DNA from: Lutibacter sp. HS1-25
GTDB lineage: Bacteria; Bacteroidota; Bacteroidia; Flavobacteriales; Flavobacteriaceae
Direction: 5' to 3'
NCBI RefSeq assembly: GCF_004121075.1
Contig: NZ_RHLN01000093.1
Coordinates: forward strand, 1,793 to 41,574
DNA length: 39,782 nucleotides
Part shown: piece after piece, positions 9,713-19,479 of the stretch
How positions within the stretch are numbered: the stretch's first letter is position 1
How the letters are laid out: each line of letters opens with the position of its first letter
Position numbers and translations under genes: made by a program
Notes under the pieces: generated by a model
The model's database searches: none
The model's input: the letters and a program-made list of their open reading frames with translations, nothing else
What the model was told of the DNA's origin: nothing

Positions 9713-10091
9713 ATTCGTGGGGTTACGAGTAAACAAAATTAAAGAATAAAATTTATTATTTGGTGAGGGCAACCCAAAAATAGATTATTATTTGAAATTT
9801 CAATCTAAATTAGTACTTAAATTATTATAAACCAATTTTTTACAAAATAATATATCATCTTTAAAATACTATTTACAACAAAAGAATTCTAAAAAAAATT
9901 ATACAAAAAAACAGATACTAGATCTTAGATCTTGTGTTTGATATTAAAAAAAAAAAATATTACTTTTATATTATTTAAAACCTTTTTTATCAAAGGTTAT
10001 TTTGCTCGTTTAGAGGACAATACAAGATAGTACAGGATAGCAATTTTTAAGAAAATTGTATTTTAGCCAAATTTAATCAACCTTTTTTGCT
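9713..10091. other. Divergent promoter region between two giant-protein genes
   Basis: 379 very AT-rich bases between oppositely oriented giant genes. It holds the -7 box at 9734-9741 for the leftward gene. For the rightward gene no exact TAnnTTTG box was found. A decamer direct repeat, TACAAGATAG then TACAGGATAG, lies at 10021-10040, about 50 bases upstream of the rightward ATG. A 13-base A-run region around 9945-9958 is otherwise featureless. Confidence 0.5.
9734..9741 (-). promoter_or_regulatory. -7 box TAATTTTG; supports start at 9712
   Basis: The minus strand reads TAATTTTG, an exact TAnnTTTG match, 22-29 bases upstream of the ATG at 9712. It lies inside the longer frame that would begin at 9772, so that longer start is unlikely. 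No clear -33 TTTG was found. Confidence 0.45.
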
Positions 10092-13000
10092 ATGTTTAAA
10101 AATCCCTCTTTATACAGAAAACACCTCGTTTTCTTTATGTTGTGTTTGGTTACCACAACTACAACGGTATTTTCTCAACAATACCGTTATATCCGTTTAC
10201 AGAAATCGGGAACAAATACAGGCGGTAATATTATAAACTTAGCTGAAATACAAGTTATAGATATTGAGGGTGTTAACAGGGCTTTGGCGGGTACAGCAAC
10301 ATTGAGTTCTACCTATGTAGATGGAGGTATTGCATCAGTAGGAAACGATGGCGATACAAATGGAAATTGGTTTTTGGGTACTGTATTTGCCTCTAGTGCC
10401 ACTGGAGCTAATGAATGGTGGGAAATTGATTTGGGTGACTCTTACGATTTAACTACCATAAATATATACAATAGAACAGATGGTGTTCAGGAGCGTTTAA
10501 GCAATATGTATGTAATGGCTTCAAATACCCCCTTTGATACTACGGGTGCAGATGGAACAAACCTTACAGCTGCATTTGCAAATGCTGGTTTCACCCATCA
10601 GTTTGGGGAAATAACGGATGCTGATCCTCAAAAACAAGTTGTAACATTGCCTGTTAGCACTCCTAAAATCACAACCAGTATTTCTTCTACAAATTTTTGT
10701 GCAGGTTCTCAAGTAACTGTTGGCTTTACTTCCCAGGGACCTTTCTATAGTGGTAATACCTCTAGGATATATTTGTCAGATGCTTCAGGTAATTTTTCAA
10801 ATAGTCCAACCGTATTATTAACAAAGGATCATACTGACGGTGCTACTGTAATTCGTACAGTTAGTTCTACTGTTATTATTCCTGCCAATTTACCCTACGG
10901 TACAGGTTACAGAATTAGAACTGTGAGTTCTAACCCCTATTACAATGGTCCAACCAATGGTGTTGACATCACCATAAATGCCAAACCTGCAGCCCCAATA
11001 GTTGGTACAATTACACAACCAACTTGTATTACAGCAACAGGTAGCGTAGCATTAAGCGGTTTACCTGCAACAGGTACTTGGACATTAACAAGGAGTCCAG
11101 ATAATATAACCACTCCAGGAACCGGAACAACTACAACAATAACAGGTCTTTCGGCAGGCACATATACTTATACCGTTACCAATGCTTCAGGTTGTACTTC
11201 TGCAGCTTCAACATCTATAGTTATCAACCAGCAACCTGCAACACCTGCAGCCCCAATAGTTACTGTAAAAACTCAGTCATCTTGTAGTTTTGAAGGTGGT
11301 GTTGTAACGGTTAGTAATTTACCATCAGGTAGCTGGACTTTAACCAGAAGCCCTGGTAATTTTAATAGAACAGGTAGTACTTCAACAATAGATTTAACTG
11401 TTACGCCAGGCACACATACTTATACTGTAAGAAATAGTGAAGGGTGTACGTCTATAGCTTCAGCACCAGTAACAATAAACGCAACAGGCCGCCCAAGTTT
11501 AATCTCTGGAAACGGAACGCCTTGTTATTATAGCGCTCCAGCAAGCCCTTCAACCGAAACCTATAGTGTACTAAATGACGCTGGTGTTACAAATTACAAT
11601 TGGGCTATTCCTTCAAATTGGACCATTACATCGGGGCAAGGAACACATACAATTACTGTAGAAATTGGTTCTGATTCTGGAGATATTACAGTTGATGCCG
11701 ATGGAAATTGCCAAAGTGTAATGACTGTTATTACCCATACCTTAGATACCGATTTAGACGGCATACCAAATGCTTGTGACGATGATGATGACAATGATGG
11801 TGTTTTAGACCTAAACGATGAAGATGATGACAATGATGGAATTACAGATTTGGAAGAGAATGACTTTCAAATGACGGAAGTCCATTATGAATATTATGAT
11901 ACAACACCAACAGGAGACACCGTAGATAACATACCAACAACTGGATTTGTTGGTTATGGAGTACTTTCAGATTTTGATGTGAAACTATTGCAAACTAGGC
12001 ACGATCCTACATCAGACGATGTTCGTGATGAAGATTATTTTTCAATTCGTTACACAGGTAATATACGCATTGCTACAGCAGGTGACTATACTTTTTACAC
12101 CAACTCAAATGATGGTACAAAACTGTTTATTGATAAAGGCGCTGGTTGGCAAACAGTAGTTAATAATGATGGTACACATATACCTGTTGAAGAGTCTGGT
12201 ACAATTAATTTAGCAGTAGGTGTATACCCTGTAAAAATTGAATATTTTCAAAGAGCAGGAACCGTATTGTTAGAAGCTTTTTATGAAGGACCAGGAATTG
12301 CCAAACAAAATTTATTAGGCTTGGTTGATACTGATAATGATGGAATTCCAAATTATGTAGATAACGATAGCGATAATGATGGTTGTCCTGATGCAATGGA
12401 AGGAAGTTTAACAAGTATTGCAACAACCGATTTAAATGATCTTGGTCAAATAACCACAGGTGGTATAAATGGCACTACGGGGATACCAAATCTTGTTGGG
12501 TCTGGTCAAACAGATGTTAGTAGTACCAATCCTTTGGTATTGGGAAGTTGTGCTTCAACAGCTCTCAATTTTATTGGTACAACAAACGATTATATTGGTT
12601 TAGGAGATAACTTTAATTTTACAAGTTCATTTTCTATTGAAGCTTGGGTGTTGAAATCTACAGGAAGCCCTAGTTTTCAAATAATTATCTCAAAAGGAGA
12701 TAGATCAGATTTAGTTCCTCAAAAGGGATATTATTTACATTTAGACAATAATAAACCTCGTTTCTTTTGGTATGATAATTCGGGAACTGATAATAGAATC
12801 ATCAATTTACAAAACAGTACAGGTTTAGGTAATATAGACGAAAATAAATGGTATCATTTAGCGGTAACGTTTGATGGTAGTATCGCAAAATTATATGTTG
12901 ATGGTTTAGTAATCGCTACCGATAATGTTACCGACCCATTAACAAATACAACAGAGAATTTTATTATTGGTGGAATGTATAGAAGTAATTATCCTACTAC

Positions 13001-15176
13001 ACCAAGAAACAATTTTGATGGTTATATTGATGAAGTGCGAATTTGGGACACAGCACTCACAGAAACGCAATTGCATGAAATGATGAACCAGCGAATTGAG
13101 GAAAATGCAACTACAAACAATGTTAAAGGACAAATAATACCTTTGGATATTTCAGAACCATTACCTTGGTCTAATTTAAAAGGTTATTACCCTTTTAATA
13201 ATGGTTATACAGCTTTAGACCAGTCGGGGAATAACAACCATGGAATTGTGTACAATATGACCTCAAATCAGCCAGCAACAGCTCCGTTACCTTATGTTAG
13301 TACAGCTAGCGGTGATTGGGACACTTCAAGTACTTGGTTAAATGGAGATGTACAAAACCTTCCTAATAGTATTAGAAGTTCTGGAGCTCCTCCTGCTCCT
13401 CCAGTACCTGTAGATTGGAATATTGTCAAAATTTCTACTGGAACTAATGTCGATTTAAACAGAGGTGATGGCAACGGCGTTACTTTATTAGGATTGATTT
13501 CAGAAGCAAATTCAACACTTAATGTAACTGGAACTACAGATATTACAACGGGTACAGGTACAGGGCAATATATATCGGTATCAGGTTATTTAAAATTAGC
13601 AACTGAGGGTATTATACATTTAAAAGGTGAATCTCAGTTGTTACAAAGCGAAGGAAGTATTTTAGACGCTACAAGTTCGGGGTATATCACACGAAGTCAG
13701 CAAGGTACTGCTAATTTATATTCCTATAATTATTGGGGATCACCAGTTGGTAAAAATTTAATTTCGGGTACAAATTCATATAATTATAAATTACAAGATG
13801 TTTTATACGCTGACTTAACAACGCCTGTTGTGTATTTAGGAGGAAATAATTACAACGGAAAAGCATCACCACTTACAATAGCCAACTATTGGATTTGGAA
13901 ATTTGCAAATAAAGCTGCGGGTGTTTATGCAGAATGGCAACATATGCGAAGTACAGGTGATATTTTGGCAGGAGAAGGATTTACCATGAAGGGAACAGAA
14001 AATACTGATGTAAGTAATTTTCAAAATTATGTATTTAGAGGATTGCCAAACAATGGAGATATTACCTTAAATGTAAGTGCTAATAACGAATATTTAGTTG
14101 CTAATCCATACCCTTCTGCGATCAATATAATTAATTTTTTTAATGACAATCTAAGTATTATTCAAGATGGATACATCTATTTTTGGGAACAATTTGATGT
14201 TAGAAGTCATATTTTATCCGATTATGAAGGCGTTTATTGGCTTATGAATAAGAGTGGAGCTGTGCAATCGGCCGTACCTTCTCTTATAAATCAAAATTTA
14301 GACCCTAATGATTCTAATAAAACACCAAATAACAATATACCTGTTGCTCAAGGCTTTTTTATAGAAGCACAAACAGATACACCTATTCAATTTAAAAATA
14401 GTCAACGTGTTTTTGTTACAGAATCTTCAGGAGATGCTGTTTTTATGAAACAAGGGAATAGCAAATCTAAAATTGCAAACAACAAAAAAGAAGATACTCG
14501 TAAAAAAATAAGATTGGGATTTAAAGCACCTAAATTAAACCATAGACAGTTGTTATTAACTATTGATGAAAGAGCAACTGATGCAGTAGATTGGGGGTTT
14601 GATGGTAAAATGGATGATGTTTTGGCTGATGATATGTATTGGGATTTGGCTGATAAAAAATACGTAATTCAAGCACTACCAGATGCAAATATTGACAGGG
14701 AAATACCTTTGGGGCTAATTATGAGTAAAACTGGCTTAGCAACCATTCAAATTGATGCGCTGGAAAATGTAGATGAAAGTGTTGAGTTGTACATTAAAGA
14801 TGCTTTAATTGGCAAAACATATAAAATAAACAACCAAGCATTTGAAATTGAATTAGAGGCAGGTGTTTATAAAGATCGTTTCGCACTTACATTTGCACCA
14901 CAAGAAGTTTTAGATATTGAAGATGAAATTTTGAAAAACGGTATCGTTGTTCACATGAACAACGCTTCTTCTACATTAGAAATTAAGAATATGGTACAGG
15001 CTGAAATTACCCAGATCAATTTGTACAATGCTATTGGACAAATACTAAACGTATGGGATAAAAACTTACAAAATCAAAATCTGAGTTTACCTGTTTACAA
15101 TACAACTACAGGCATGTATTTGGTGCAAATTAAAACTACAACAGGTACTATTTCTAAAAAGGTTATTATTAAATAG
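10092..15176 (+). CDS. Giant T9SS cargo: F5/8C, Ig-like, PA14, LamG, sorting domain
   Basis: 1694 residues with signal peptide MFKNPSLYRKHLVFFMLC...VFSQ. Residues about 30-165 look like an F5/8 type C (discoidin) domain ('NEWWEIDLGDSYDLTTINIYNR'-like strand). Two Ig/SprB-like repeats (about 303-470) carry 'GTWTLTRSPDN' / 'GSWTLTRSPGN' and 'GTYTYTV' / 'GTHTYTV'. A PKD-like domain follows. Asp-rich calcium repeats span about 552-593 ('DTDLDGIPNACDDDDDNDG'). PA14 covers about 595-740 ('DYTFYTNSNDGTKLFID'). More Asp repeats lie near 745-770. LamG covers about 823-1000 ('NKWYHLAVTFDG', 'GYIDEVRIWDTAL'). The region about 1130-1460 is shared with the leftward giant, the HRQLL/DMYW module lies about 1468-1600, and a type A T9SS sorting domain ends it ('LYNAIGQIL', 'GMYLVQIKT', 'SKKVIIK'). 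The domains are carbohydrate-binding types, so a role in polysaccharide or matrix attachment is likely but unproven. Confidence 0.88.
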   Translation: MFKNPSLYRKHLVFFMLCLVTTTTTVFSQQYRYIRLQKSGTNTGGNIINLAEIQVIDIEGVNRALAGTATLSSTYVDGGIASVGNDGDTNGNWFLGTVFASSATGANEWWEIDLGDSYDLTTINIYNRTDGVQERLSNMYVMASNTPFDTTGADGTNLTAAFANAGFTHQFGEITDADPQKQVVTLPVSTPKITTSISSTNFCAGSQVTVGFTSQGPFYSGNTSRIYLSDASGNFSNSPTVLLTKDHTDGATVIRTVSSTVIIPANLPYGTGYRIRTVSSNPYYNGPTNGVDITINAKPAAPIVGTITQPTCITATGSVALSGLPATGTWTLTRSPDNITTPGTGTTTTITGLSAGTYTYTVTNASGCTSAASTSIVINQQPATPAAPIVTVKTQSSCSFEGGVVTVSNLPSGSWTLTRSPGNFNRTGSTSTIDLTVTPGTHTYTVRNSEGCTSIASAPVTINATGRPSLISGNGTPCYYSAPASPSTETYSVLNDAGVTNYNWAIPSNWTITSGQGTHTITVEIGSDSGDITVDADGNCQSVMTVITHTLDTDLDGIPNACDDDDDNDGVLDLNDEDDDNDGITDLEENDFQMTEVHYEYYDTTPTGDTVDNIPTTGFVGYGVLSDFDVKLLQTRHDPTSDDVRDEDYFSIRYTGNIRIATAGDYTFYTNSNDGTKLFIDKGAGWQTVVNNDGTHIPVEESGTINLAVGVYPVKIEYFQRAGTVLLEAFYEGPGIAKQNLLGLVDTDNDGIPNYVDNDSDNDGCPDAMEGSLTSIATTDLNDLGQITTGGINGTTGIPNLVGSGQTDVSSTNPLVLGSCASTALNFIGTTNDYIGLGDNFNFTSSFSIEAWVLKSTGSPSFQIIISKGDRSDLVPQKGYYLHLDNNKPRFFWYDNSGTDNRIINLQNSTGLGNIDENKWYHLAVTFDGSIAKLYVDGLVIATDNVTDPLTNTTENFIIGGMYRSNYPTTPRNNFDGYIDEVRIWDTALTETQLHEMMNQRIEENATTNNVKGQIIPLDISEPLPWSNLKGYYPFNNGYTALDQSGNNNHGIVYNMTSNQPATAPLPYVSTASGDWDTSSTWLNGDVQNLPNSIRSSGAPPAPPVPVDWNIVKISTGTNVDLNRGDGNGVTLLGLISEANSTLNVTGTTDITTGTGTGQYISVSGYLKLATEGIIHLKGESQLLQSEGSILDATSSGYITRSQQGTANLYSYNYWGSPVGKNLISGTNSYNYKLQDVLYADLTTPVVYLGGNNYNGKASPLTIANYWIWKFANKAAGVYAEWQHMRSTGDILAGEGFTMKGTENTDVSNFQNYVFRGLPNNGDITLNVSANNEYLVANPYPSAINIINFFNDNLSIIQDGYIYFWEQFDVRSHILSDYEGVYWLMNKSGAVQSAVPSLINQNLDPNDSNKTPNNNIPVAQGFFIEAQTDTPIQFKNSQRVFVTESSGDAVFMKQGNSKSKIANNKKEDTRKKIRLGFKAPKLNHRQLLLTIDERATDAVDWGFDGKMDDVLADDMYWDLADKKYVIQALPDANIDREIPLGLIMSKTGLATIQIDALENVDESVELYIKDALIGKTYKINNQAFEIELEAGVYKDRFALTFAPQEVLDIEDEILKNGIVVHMNNASSTLEIKNMVQAEITQINLYNAIGQILNVWDKNLQNQNLSLPVYNTTTGMYLVQIKTTTGTISKKVIIK

Positions 15177-15218
15177 TTTTCTTAAACTACTTAATAACAA
15201 AAGTTCAATTTTACAAAA

Positions 15219-15261
15219 GGTTTGATGGTTAAAAATACCAACTATTTTTAACCATTAAACC
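15219..15261. terminator. Bidirectional terminator between convergent genes
   Basis: A 19-bp stem pairs 15219-15237 with 15243-15261 (one G-U pair) around the 5-base loop CCAAC. It sits between the convergent stops at 15176 (+) and 15266 (-). The T-run is better on the minus strand, so it mainly ends the ResB-CcsA-CopD transcript. Confidence 0.7.
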
Positions 15262-15265
15262 AAAT

Positions 15266-15742
15266 TTAAAATAAAAACCATCCATGGCAGCCTGCAACAG
15301 CGCCTGCAATAGTAATAAGACTTAAAACCAATAAAATCCAATGCGCTCTGTGCATAATTTTAAAGGTCTTTTCTGGATTTTTATTTGCGTATTTTTTAAA
15401 CAACTTGTGCAATACAAATGGTTCAAGAATATACAAAACCACTGTAAATAACACCCAAACAATAACCATGGCATGAAACCACCAAAAACGAGGTTCTAAA
15501 AAACGATACCAAGCATCTAAAACATACACCATGTAAAAACCTGTGATTGCAGTAATTAATGTAGTTATTTTGGCTTGTATGGCAAATCTGCCTTCAATTT
15601 TTTCGAAAGTTTCTATTTGCTCTTCTTTTGAGTTCATTCTTTTTACTGCAGGTATAATTACCGTTGTAACCATAGAAACGCCTCCAATCCATAAAACAAC
15701 TGCTAATACATGTAAAACTCGTGCTAATGTAAAATATTCCAT
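15266..15742 (-). CDS. CopD-like four-helix membrane protein, nrf/res cluster
   Basis: 158 residues with four predicted membrane helices (about 5-28, 54-77, 85-108, 130-152). Conserved histidines sit in or next to the helices (His11 in 'ARVLHVLAVVLWIGG', His90, His132 in 'HRAHWILLVLS'). The 'LHVLAVVLWIGG' start is typical of CopD/haem- or copper-binding membrane proteins. It is last in a tight minus-strand set with CcsA (6 bases between genes) and ResB. In that context it may help haem or electron handling for cytochrome c maturation. The CopD family link is from pattern only and the exact job is not known. Confidence 0.75.
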   Translation of the reverse strand: MEYFTLARVLHVLAVVLWIGGVSMVTTVIIPAVKRMNSKEEQIETFEKIEGRFAIQAKITTLITAITGFYMVYVLDAWYRFLEPRFWWFHAMVIVWVLFTVVLYILEPFVLHKLFKKYANKNPEKTFKIMHRAHWILLVLSLITIAGAVAGCHGWFLF

Positions 15743-15748
15743 AAAAAA

Positions 15749-16552
15749 TTAATATTGGGTATAAGTATGTACGCTGGTATTGGCTACTGGCAAATAATTA
15801 ACACCAAACCAACATACCAATAAAACTACAAATGCCAAAGCTAAAATGGTCAATGCTTGTGTGGTTTTTTGACTATGAAAATAGCGGTAGTGTATGTAAA
15901 TTAAATAACCCATCCAGGTTAAAAATGCCCAAACTTCTTTTGGATCCCAGGTCCAGTAATGTCCCCAAGCTTCTTTTGCCCATAAAGCACCAAACAACAA
16001 ACCTAAAGTTAAAAAAGCAAAACCTATATACACTAAATTATCAGCCAATTTTAAGGTTTCTATATTAAAATTACCTTTATAACTATGGTACCAACCTTTG
16101 ATAGCAACAATACTTGAAGCCGCTAATACAGCATAACTAAATAAATAAACCAACACATGCGGAATAAACCAAGGACTTTGCAAAGCTGGCATTAAGGTTT
16201 TTGAATACGTTTCTGGATTTAAATAATTTATGGCTAAAAACATACTTGCCATAGCAATACTATAAGCCAAAAACCATTTGTATTTCCAACGTATATAGGT
16301 TACAAAACCTATTAAGGGTAAAAAGGTGGCGTACCAAAGTCTAGTTTCACCCAAAGTACGCATTGGTGGGCGGTCTAACTCAACCCATAATTTTACCACA
16401 AAAAGTATTAAAACTGCCCAGCCCATTAAAAATAAAGCTGTTGCTATTTTAAAAACCATTTTCTTTTTATATGAAACAGCTAAAAAAATCAAACCAATAA
16501 TCCATAAGATTACAATTATTGAGCTGTATAAAGGAAAATCAATCCAAGTCAT
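15749..16552 (-). CDS. ccsA: Cytochrome c biogenesis protein CcsA/CcmC family
   Basis: 267 residues, about eight membrane helices. It carries the haem-handling WWD signature WGHYWTWDPKEVW at residues 196-208. Candidate haem-ligand histidines flank it at His132 ('FIPHVL') and His221/His226 ('YIHYRYFH'). Members of this family pass haem across the membrane and, with ResB, attach it to CxxCH motifs of apocytochromes (System II). It begins 2 bases after the ResB stop, so the two are co-translated parts of one synthetase. Here ResB and CcsA are separate genes, not fused as in some NrfI-type proteins. The multihaem NrfH and NrfA encoded just upstream are obvious clients. Confidence 0.92.
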   Translation of the reverse strand: MTWIDFPLYSSIIVILWIIGLIFLAVSYKKKMVFKIATALFLMGWAVLILFVVKLWVELDRPPMRTLGETRLWYATFLPLIGFVTYIRWKYKWFLAYSIAMASMFLAINYLNPETYSKTLMPALQSPWFIPHVLVYLFSYAVLAASSIVAIKGWYHSYKGNFNIETLKLADNLVYIGFAFLTLGLLFGALWAKEAWGHYWTWDPKEVWAFLTWMGYLIYIHYRYFHSQKTTQALTILALAFVVLLVCWFGVNYLPVANTSVHTYTQY

Positions 16553-16554
16553 TT

Positions 16555-17802
16555 TTAAGCGTTTTTAGTTATTTTATTTCCGGTCCAAAACATATAAACA
16601 GCACCAGCAATCATCATAAAAATACCAATATAAATTAGTGGTAACCAAGGGTCTTTAACAAGTTCTAAAACACTTAAATTACTCCATTTACCCATTTTAT
16701 CATCGTAACTTAACTGGTAAATTTTCCACCCTTTATATTTAAAAGCCTTGTTAACTTCTAATACGGTACTAATACGCTCACCTTCTTTTGTTAAAATATC
16801 AATGTCTGAACTAAATTTCTTTACTTCAGGAATGGTCATTACCATAGAATAGGTGTCGCTAATTTTTAACGATTCATAAGGATATCTAAAACTTCCACTG
16901 CTAATCCACGCATTTTGAATAGAATCATTCTCTGTATTTTTTACCGTAATATAGGCTGCTGGCGGAGAACCAATTTCATTCACCGATTCGTAACGCATTC
17001 CAAAACGGATTGCATTTGGTAAAAAATCTTCAATTTTAACTTCAAAATTATTAAAATAATAAGTTTCTCCTTTTTCAACTAAATATAAATTTTTGCCATC
17101 GTTATGCGCAATGCTTCCTGTACTATTGTCAACCAAAGCCAATTTTGGGTTGTATTCTTCAATCAAAAAATCCTTTAAATAAATGGCAAAAGGCAATTCT
17201 ACTTCATTTCTTTGAGCATCAGTAGCAATCCAATTTGGTTTGTTTTCGTAAACATTTAACGACAAACGTTGCAAATCTCCTGTGCCTAAAATACCAGCAA
17301 TTAAGGCTAAAAACAAACCTACGTGATTTAAAATAAATCCGAAATTTTCCCATTTAAATTGTAAAATTCTTTTGATTGAAATCAACCCTAAACAAGTTAA
17401 AAACTGAAAAATGATAAGAATAAAAGCCCAATTGGTTGTTATGTGGTTTAAACCTAAATTGTTAATAATGTTGTTATTTGAAGGTACCTGCGGAATAATT
17501 CCCATTATCATTACCAAAAAAGTAACCAACGTAATACTTGAAATAGATGCAGGTACTTTTGTTAACCAACGTATTAACTGACTTGTTGAAAACCATTTAT
17601 AAGCCACAAAAAGCAACAATATATACGCGGCTAAAAAAATGACATTGTTAGGGTATTTTAAAGTAAAAACAGTATCTGATGTTACAAAAACTTCTAAAAA
17701 AAGTCCTGTTAATAACAAACCAAATCCTATAAAAAAAGATTCAATATAACCCCAAGGACTTTCCCAAAGATTGCGTTGAATTTTTAAATTATTATCATTC
17801 AT
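16555..17802 (-). CDS. resB: Cytochrome c biogenesis protein ResB
   Basis: 415 residues. The N-terminal half has four membrane helices (about 20-40, 52-70, 85-105, 125-180). A large periplasmic domain follows with the ResB-type stretch 'GDLQRLSLNVYENKP' and 'LPFAIYLKDFLIEEYNP', and a last helix lies near 385-405 ('LIYIGIFMMIAGAVYMFW'). ResB partners CcsA in System II cytochrome c maturation, holding apocytochrome and haem in the periplasm. It is first of the resB-ccsA-copD-like set and lies downstream of nrfHA, from which a terminator at 17923-17956 separates it. Family call is firm; symbol follows the Bacillus name. Confidence 0.9.
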   Translation of the reverse strand: MNDNNLKIQRNLWESPWGYIESFFIGFGLLLTGLFLEVFVTSDTVFTLKYPNNVIFLAAYILLLFVAYKWFSTSQLIRWLTKVPASISSITLVTFLVMIMGIIPQVPSNNNIINNLGLNHITTNWAFILIIFQFLTCLGLISIKRILQFKWENFGFILNHVGLFLALIAGILGTGDLQRLSLNVYENKPNWIATDAQRNEVELPFAIYLKDFLIEEYNPKLALVDNSTGSIAHNDGKNLYLVEKGETYYFNNFEVKIEDFLPNAIRFGMRYESVNEIGSPPAAYITVKNTENDSIQNAWISSGSFRYPYESLKISDTYSMVMTIPEVKKFSSDIDILTKEGERISTVLEVNKAFKYKGWKIYQLSYDDKMGKWSNLSVLELVKDPWLPLIYIGIFMMIAGAVYMFWTGNKITKNA

Positions 17803-17812
17803 ATTGGTTGGA

Positions 17813-17831
17813 AGTTAGTAGTTAGTAGTTG
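17813..17831. repeat. Heptanucleotide microsatellite (AGTTAGT)2.7 in resB leader
   Basis: The unit AGTTAGT repeats at 17813 and 17820, with a partial third at 17827-17831. It lies 11-29 bases upstream of the resB ATG, so copy-number change could alter the leader. A second heptamer repeat of a related form is at 25872-25898. Confidence 0.7.
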
Positions 17832-17922
17832 CTTTTTTGATTATCTGTAAAAAACTGAAGTTCTAAATTTAAAATCACAAAAAAGCGAATATACAATTTG
17901 ATTTTTTATTTCATAAAAAAAG

Positions 17923-17956
17923 TGAGTATTGAGATTTAAATTTCTCAACACTCACC
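17923..17956 (-). terminator. Rho-independent terminator after nrfA
   Basis: The stem pairs GTGAGT-A-TTGAGA (17923-17935) with TCTCAA-C-ACTCAC (17944-17956), with one A/C mismatch and an 8-base loop. Seven T residues follow on the minus strand (complement of 17916-17922). It lies between the nrfA stop (17989) and the resB start (17802). Confidence 0.8.
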
Positions 17957-17988
17957 TCTAAACAATCATATCTAAATAATATCCTTTA

Positions 17989-19479
17989 TTAATATTTTGC
18001 TTCTCTTTCTTTGGCTGCTGCGTCCCATTTAGGTAACACCTCTTTTTTGAAAGTTGCTTTTTCAGCTTCTAATTTTGGCATATCTAAACCAATAAACTTT
18101 TGAGCGTCAGCTTTTGTTTCAATTGCTGGGTAAGGCACTTCACCTTTAAAACCTAATTCCATTAACAATTTAGCCAATTTAATTCTGGTTTCTTGAGTAA
18201 TATCAATACCTTTTCCTACAACTCTACCTAACTCAACAGGTGCGTGAAAAGAACCACCGTGTGATGCTGCTGCATAATCCCAACGCCATTGACCAATACG
18301 AATTCCGTGTAAAATATCCTTCATTTGATCTTCAGTAGCACCTAATTCCCAACATTTACCAGCTTCAACATGAGCACGAACCAATAAACGTTCTAATTGA
18401 TCTCTGTTTTCAATAATTTTATCTTGGTTGTCAAATACATTTTTCATCAATGCATCTTTTTCTTCTCTATGACAAACCTGACAAGAATTGGCAACATTGT
18501 TTAAAGGAGATTGGATATGGTGATCTGTAAATTTTTGACCACCTTCGGTTTTATAAGGCATATGGCAATCTGCACAAGAAACACCACGTTTACCGTGAAT
18601 ACCCATATTATAAACCTCATAACCTGGGTGTTGTGCTTTTAACATTGGTGCTTTACTAATGGCGTGTGTCCAATCGCTAAATCCAATATTGTCATAATAT
18701 TTTTCCATATCTTCAACTGTTTGCCCTTCATCCCAAGGAAAAACCAAATAAGGAATTCCTTCTTTTTCAGGTAAATTTTTGTTGAAGTAATACTCTACGT
18801 GACATTGTGCACAAACCAAAGAACGCATTTCGTTATGCGAAGCTTTTGTAATGTCTTTTCCTTGACGTTGAAAAGCTTCAATTAAAGCAGGTTGTGTAAT
18901 TGTTAACTGCATAGATTTTTCATCGTGACAGTTTGCACAACCAATAGGATTTACAATTTGTTCACCTTTACTTGCCCATTTTCCGCTGTAATAAGCATCA
19001 ACACCAATTTCATTAATTAAACGAGGCACATCAGGAGATTTACAGGTCCAACAAGTTGAAGGCATTGGTCCATCTTCTGGTCCAGTAGGTCCACCAGTTC
19101 TTAATGTATTTCTAACATCTTCAACAGCGTATACGTGACCACGACCTTGGTTGTAGTCTTTTGAAAAACCATAACCTGCCCAAAGTACAACCAATCTAGG
19201 GTCTTCTTCTAACATATCAATCATGGCATTTCCGTTGTATTTTGATCTAAACGTAGTATCCGCAGTTTGATAATAAGACTGAAATTCACGTGGGAAATTT
19301 TTACCCCATTCTTCATTTCTAGGCTCTAGTTTACCAATTTCTGTCATTGGAGTATATGCGAATTTCGCCTCCATTTTACGCTCTGTAATTGAAGAAACTA
19401 AAAGTCCTAACAAAAACACAATTGCTAATGATGCAAAAAACAGCATCCAATTCATCCAAGGTTTTCTTTTATTACTCAT
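17989..19479 (-). CDS. nrfA: Ammonia-forming cytochrome c nitrite reductase, catalytic subunit
   Basis: 496 residues, the usual NrfA length. It reduces nitrite to ammonia with six electrons (EC 1.7.2.2) in the periplasm. Five haem motifs are present: the active-site CWTCK at 143-147, with lysine as haem ligand, then CANCH 181-185, CAQCH 223-227, CADCH 302-306 and CQVCH 333-337. Candidate active-site residues are Arg113 ('GRGHVYAVEDV'), Tyr230/231 ('CHVEYYF') and His284 ('AQHPGY'). The uncleaved N-terminal helix (about 11-30) may be a signal anchor. The start codon overlaps the end of nrfH by 8 bases, so translation is coupled. A terminator follows at 17923-17956. The operon probably responds to an FNR-like box at 21412. 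Confidence 0.97.
   Translation of the reverse strand: MSNKRKPWMNWMLFFASLAIVFLLGLLVSSITERKMEAKFAYTPMTEIGKLEPRNEEWGKNFPREFQSYYQTADTTFRSKYNGNAMIDMLEEDPRLVVLWAGYGFSKDYNQGRGHVYAVEDVRNTLRTGGPTGPEDGPMPSTCWTCKSPDVPRLINEIGVDAYYSGKWASKGEQIVNPIGCANCHDEKSMQLTITQPALIEAFQRQGKDITKASHNEMRSLVCAQCHVEYYFNKNLPEKEGIPYLVFPWDEGQTVEDMEKYYDNIGFSDWTHAISKAPMLKAQHPGYEVYNMGIHGKRGVSCADCHMPYKTEGGQKFTDHHIQSPLNNVANSCQVCHREEKDALMKNVFDNQDKIIENRDQLERLLVRAHVEAGKCWELGATEDQMKDILHGIRIGQWRWDYAAASHGGSFHAPVELGRVVGKGIDITQETRIKLAKLLMELGFKGEVPYPAIETKADAQKFIGLDMPKLEAEKATFKKEVLPKWDAAAKEREAKY

Noticed and set aside
9713..9772. 20-residue N-terminal extension of the 1728-residue giant
   Set aside because: It precedes a good signal peptide and overlaps a TAnnTTTG box, so the start at 9712 is preferred.
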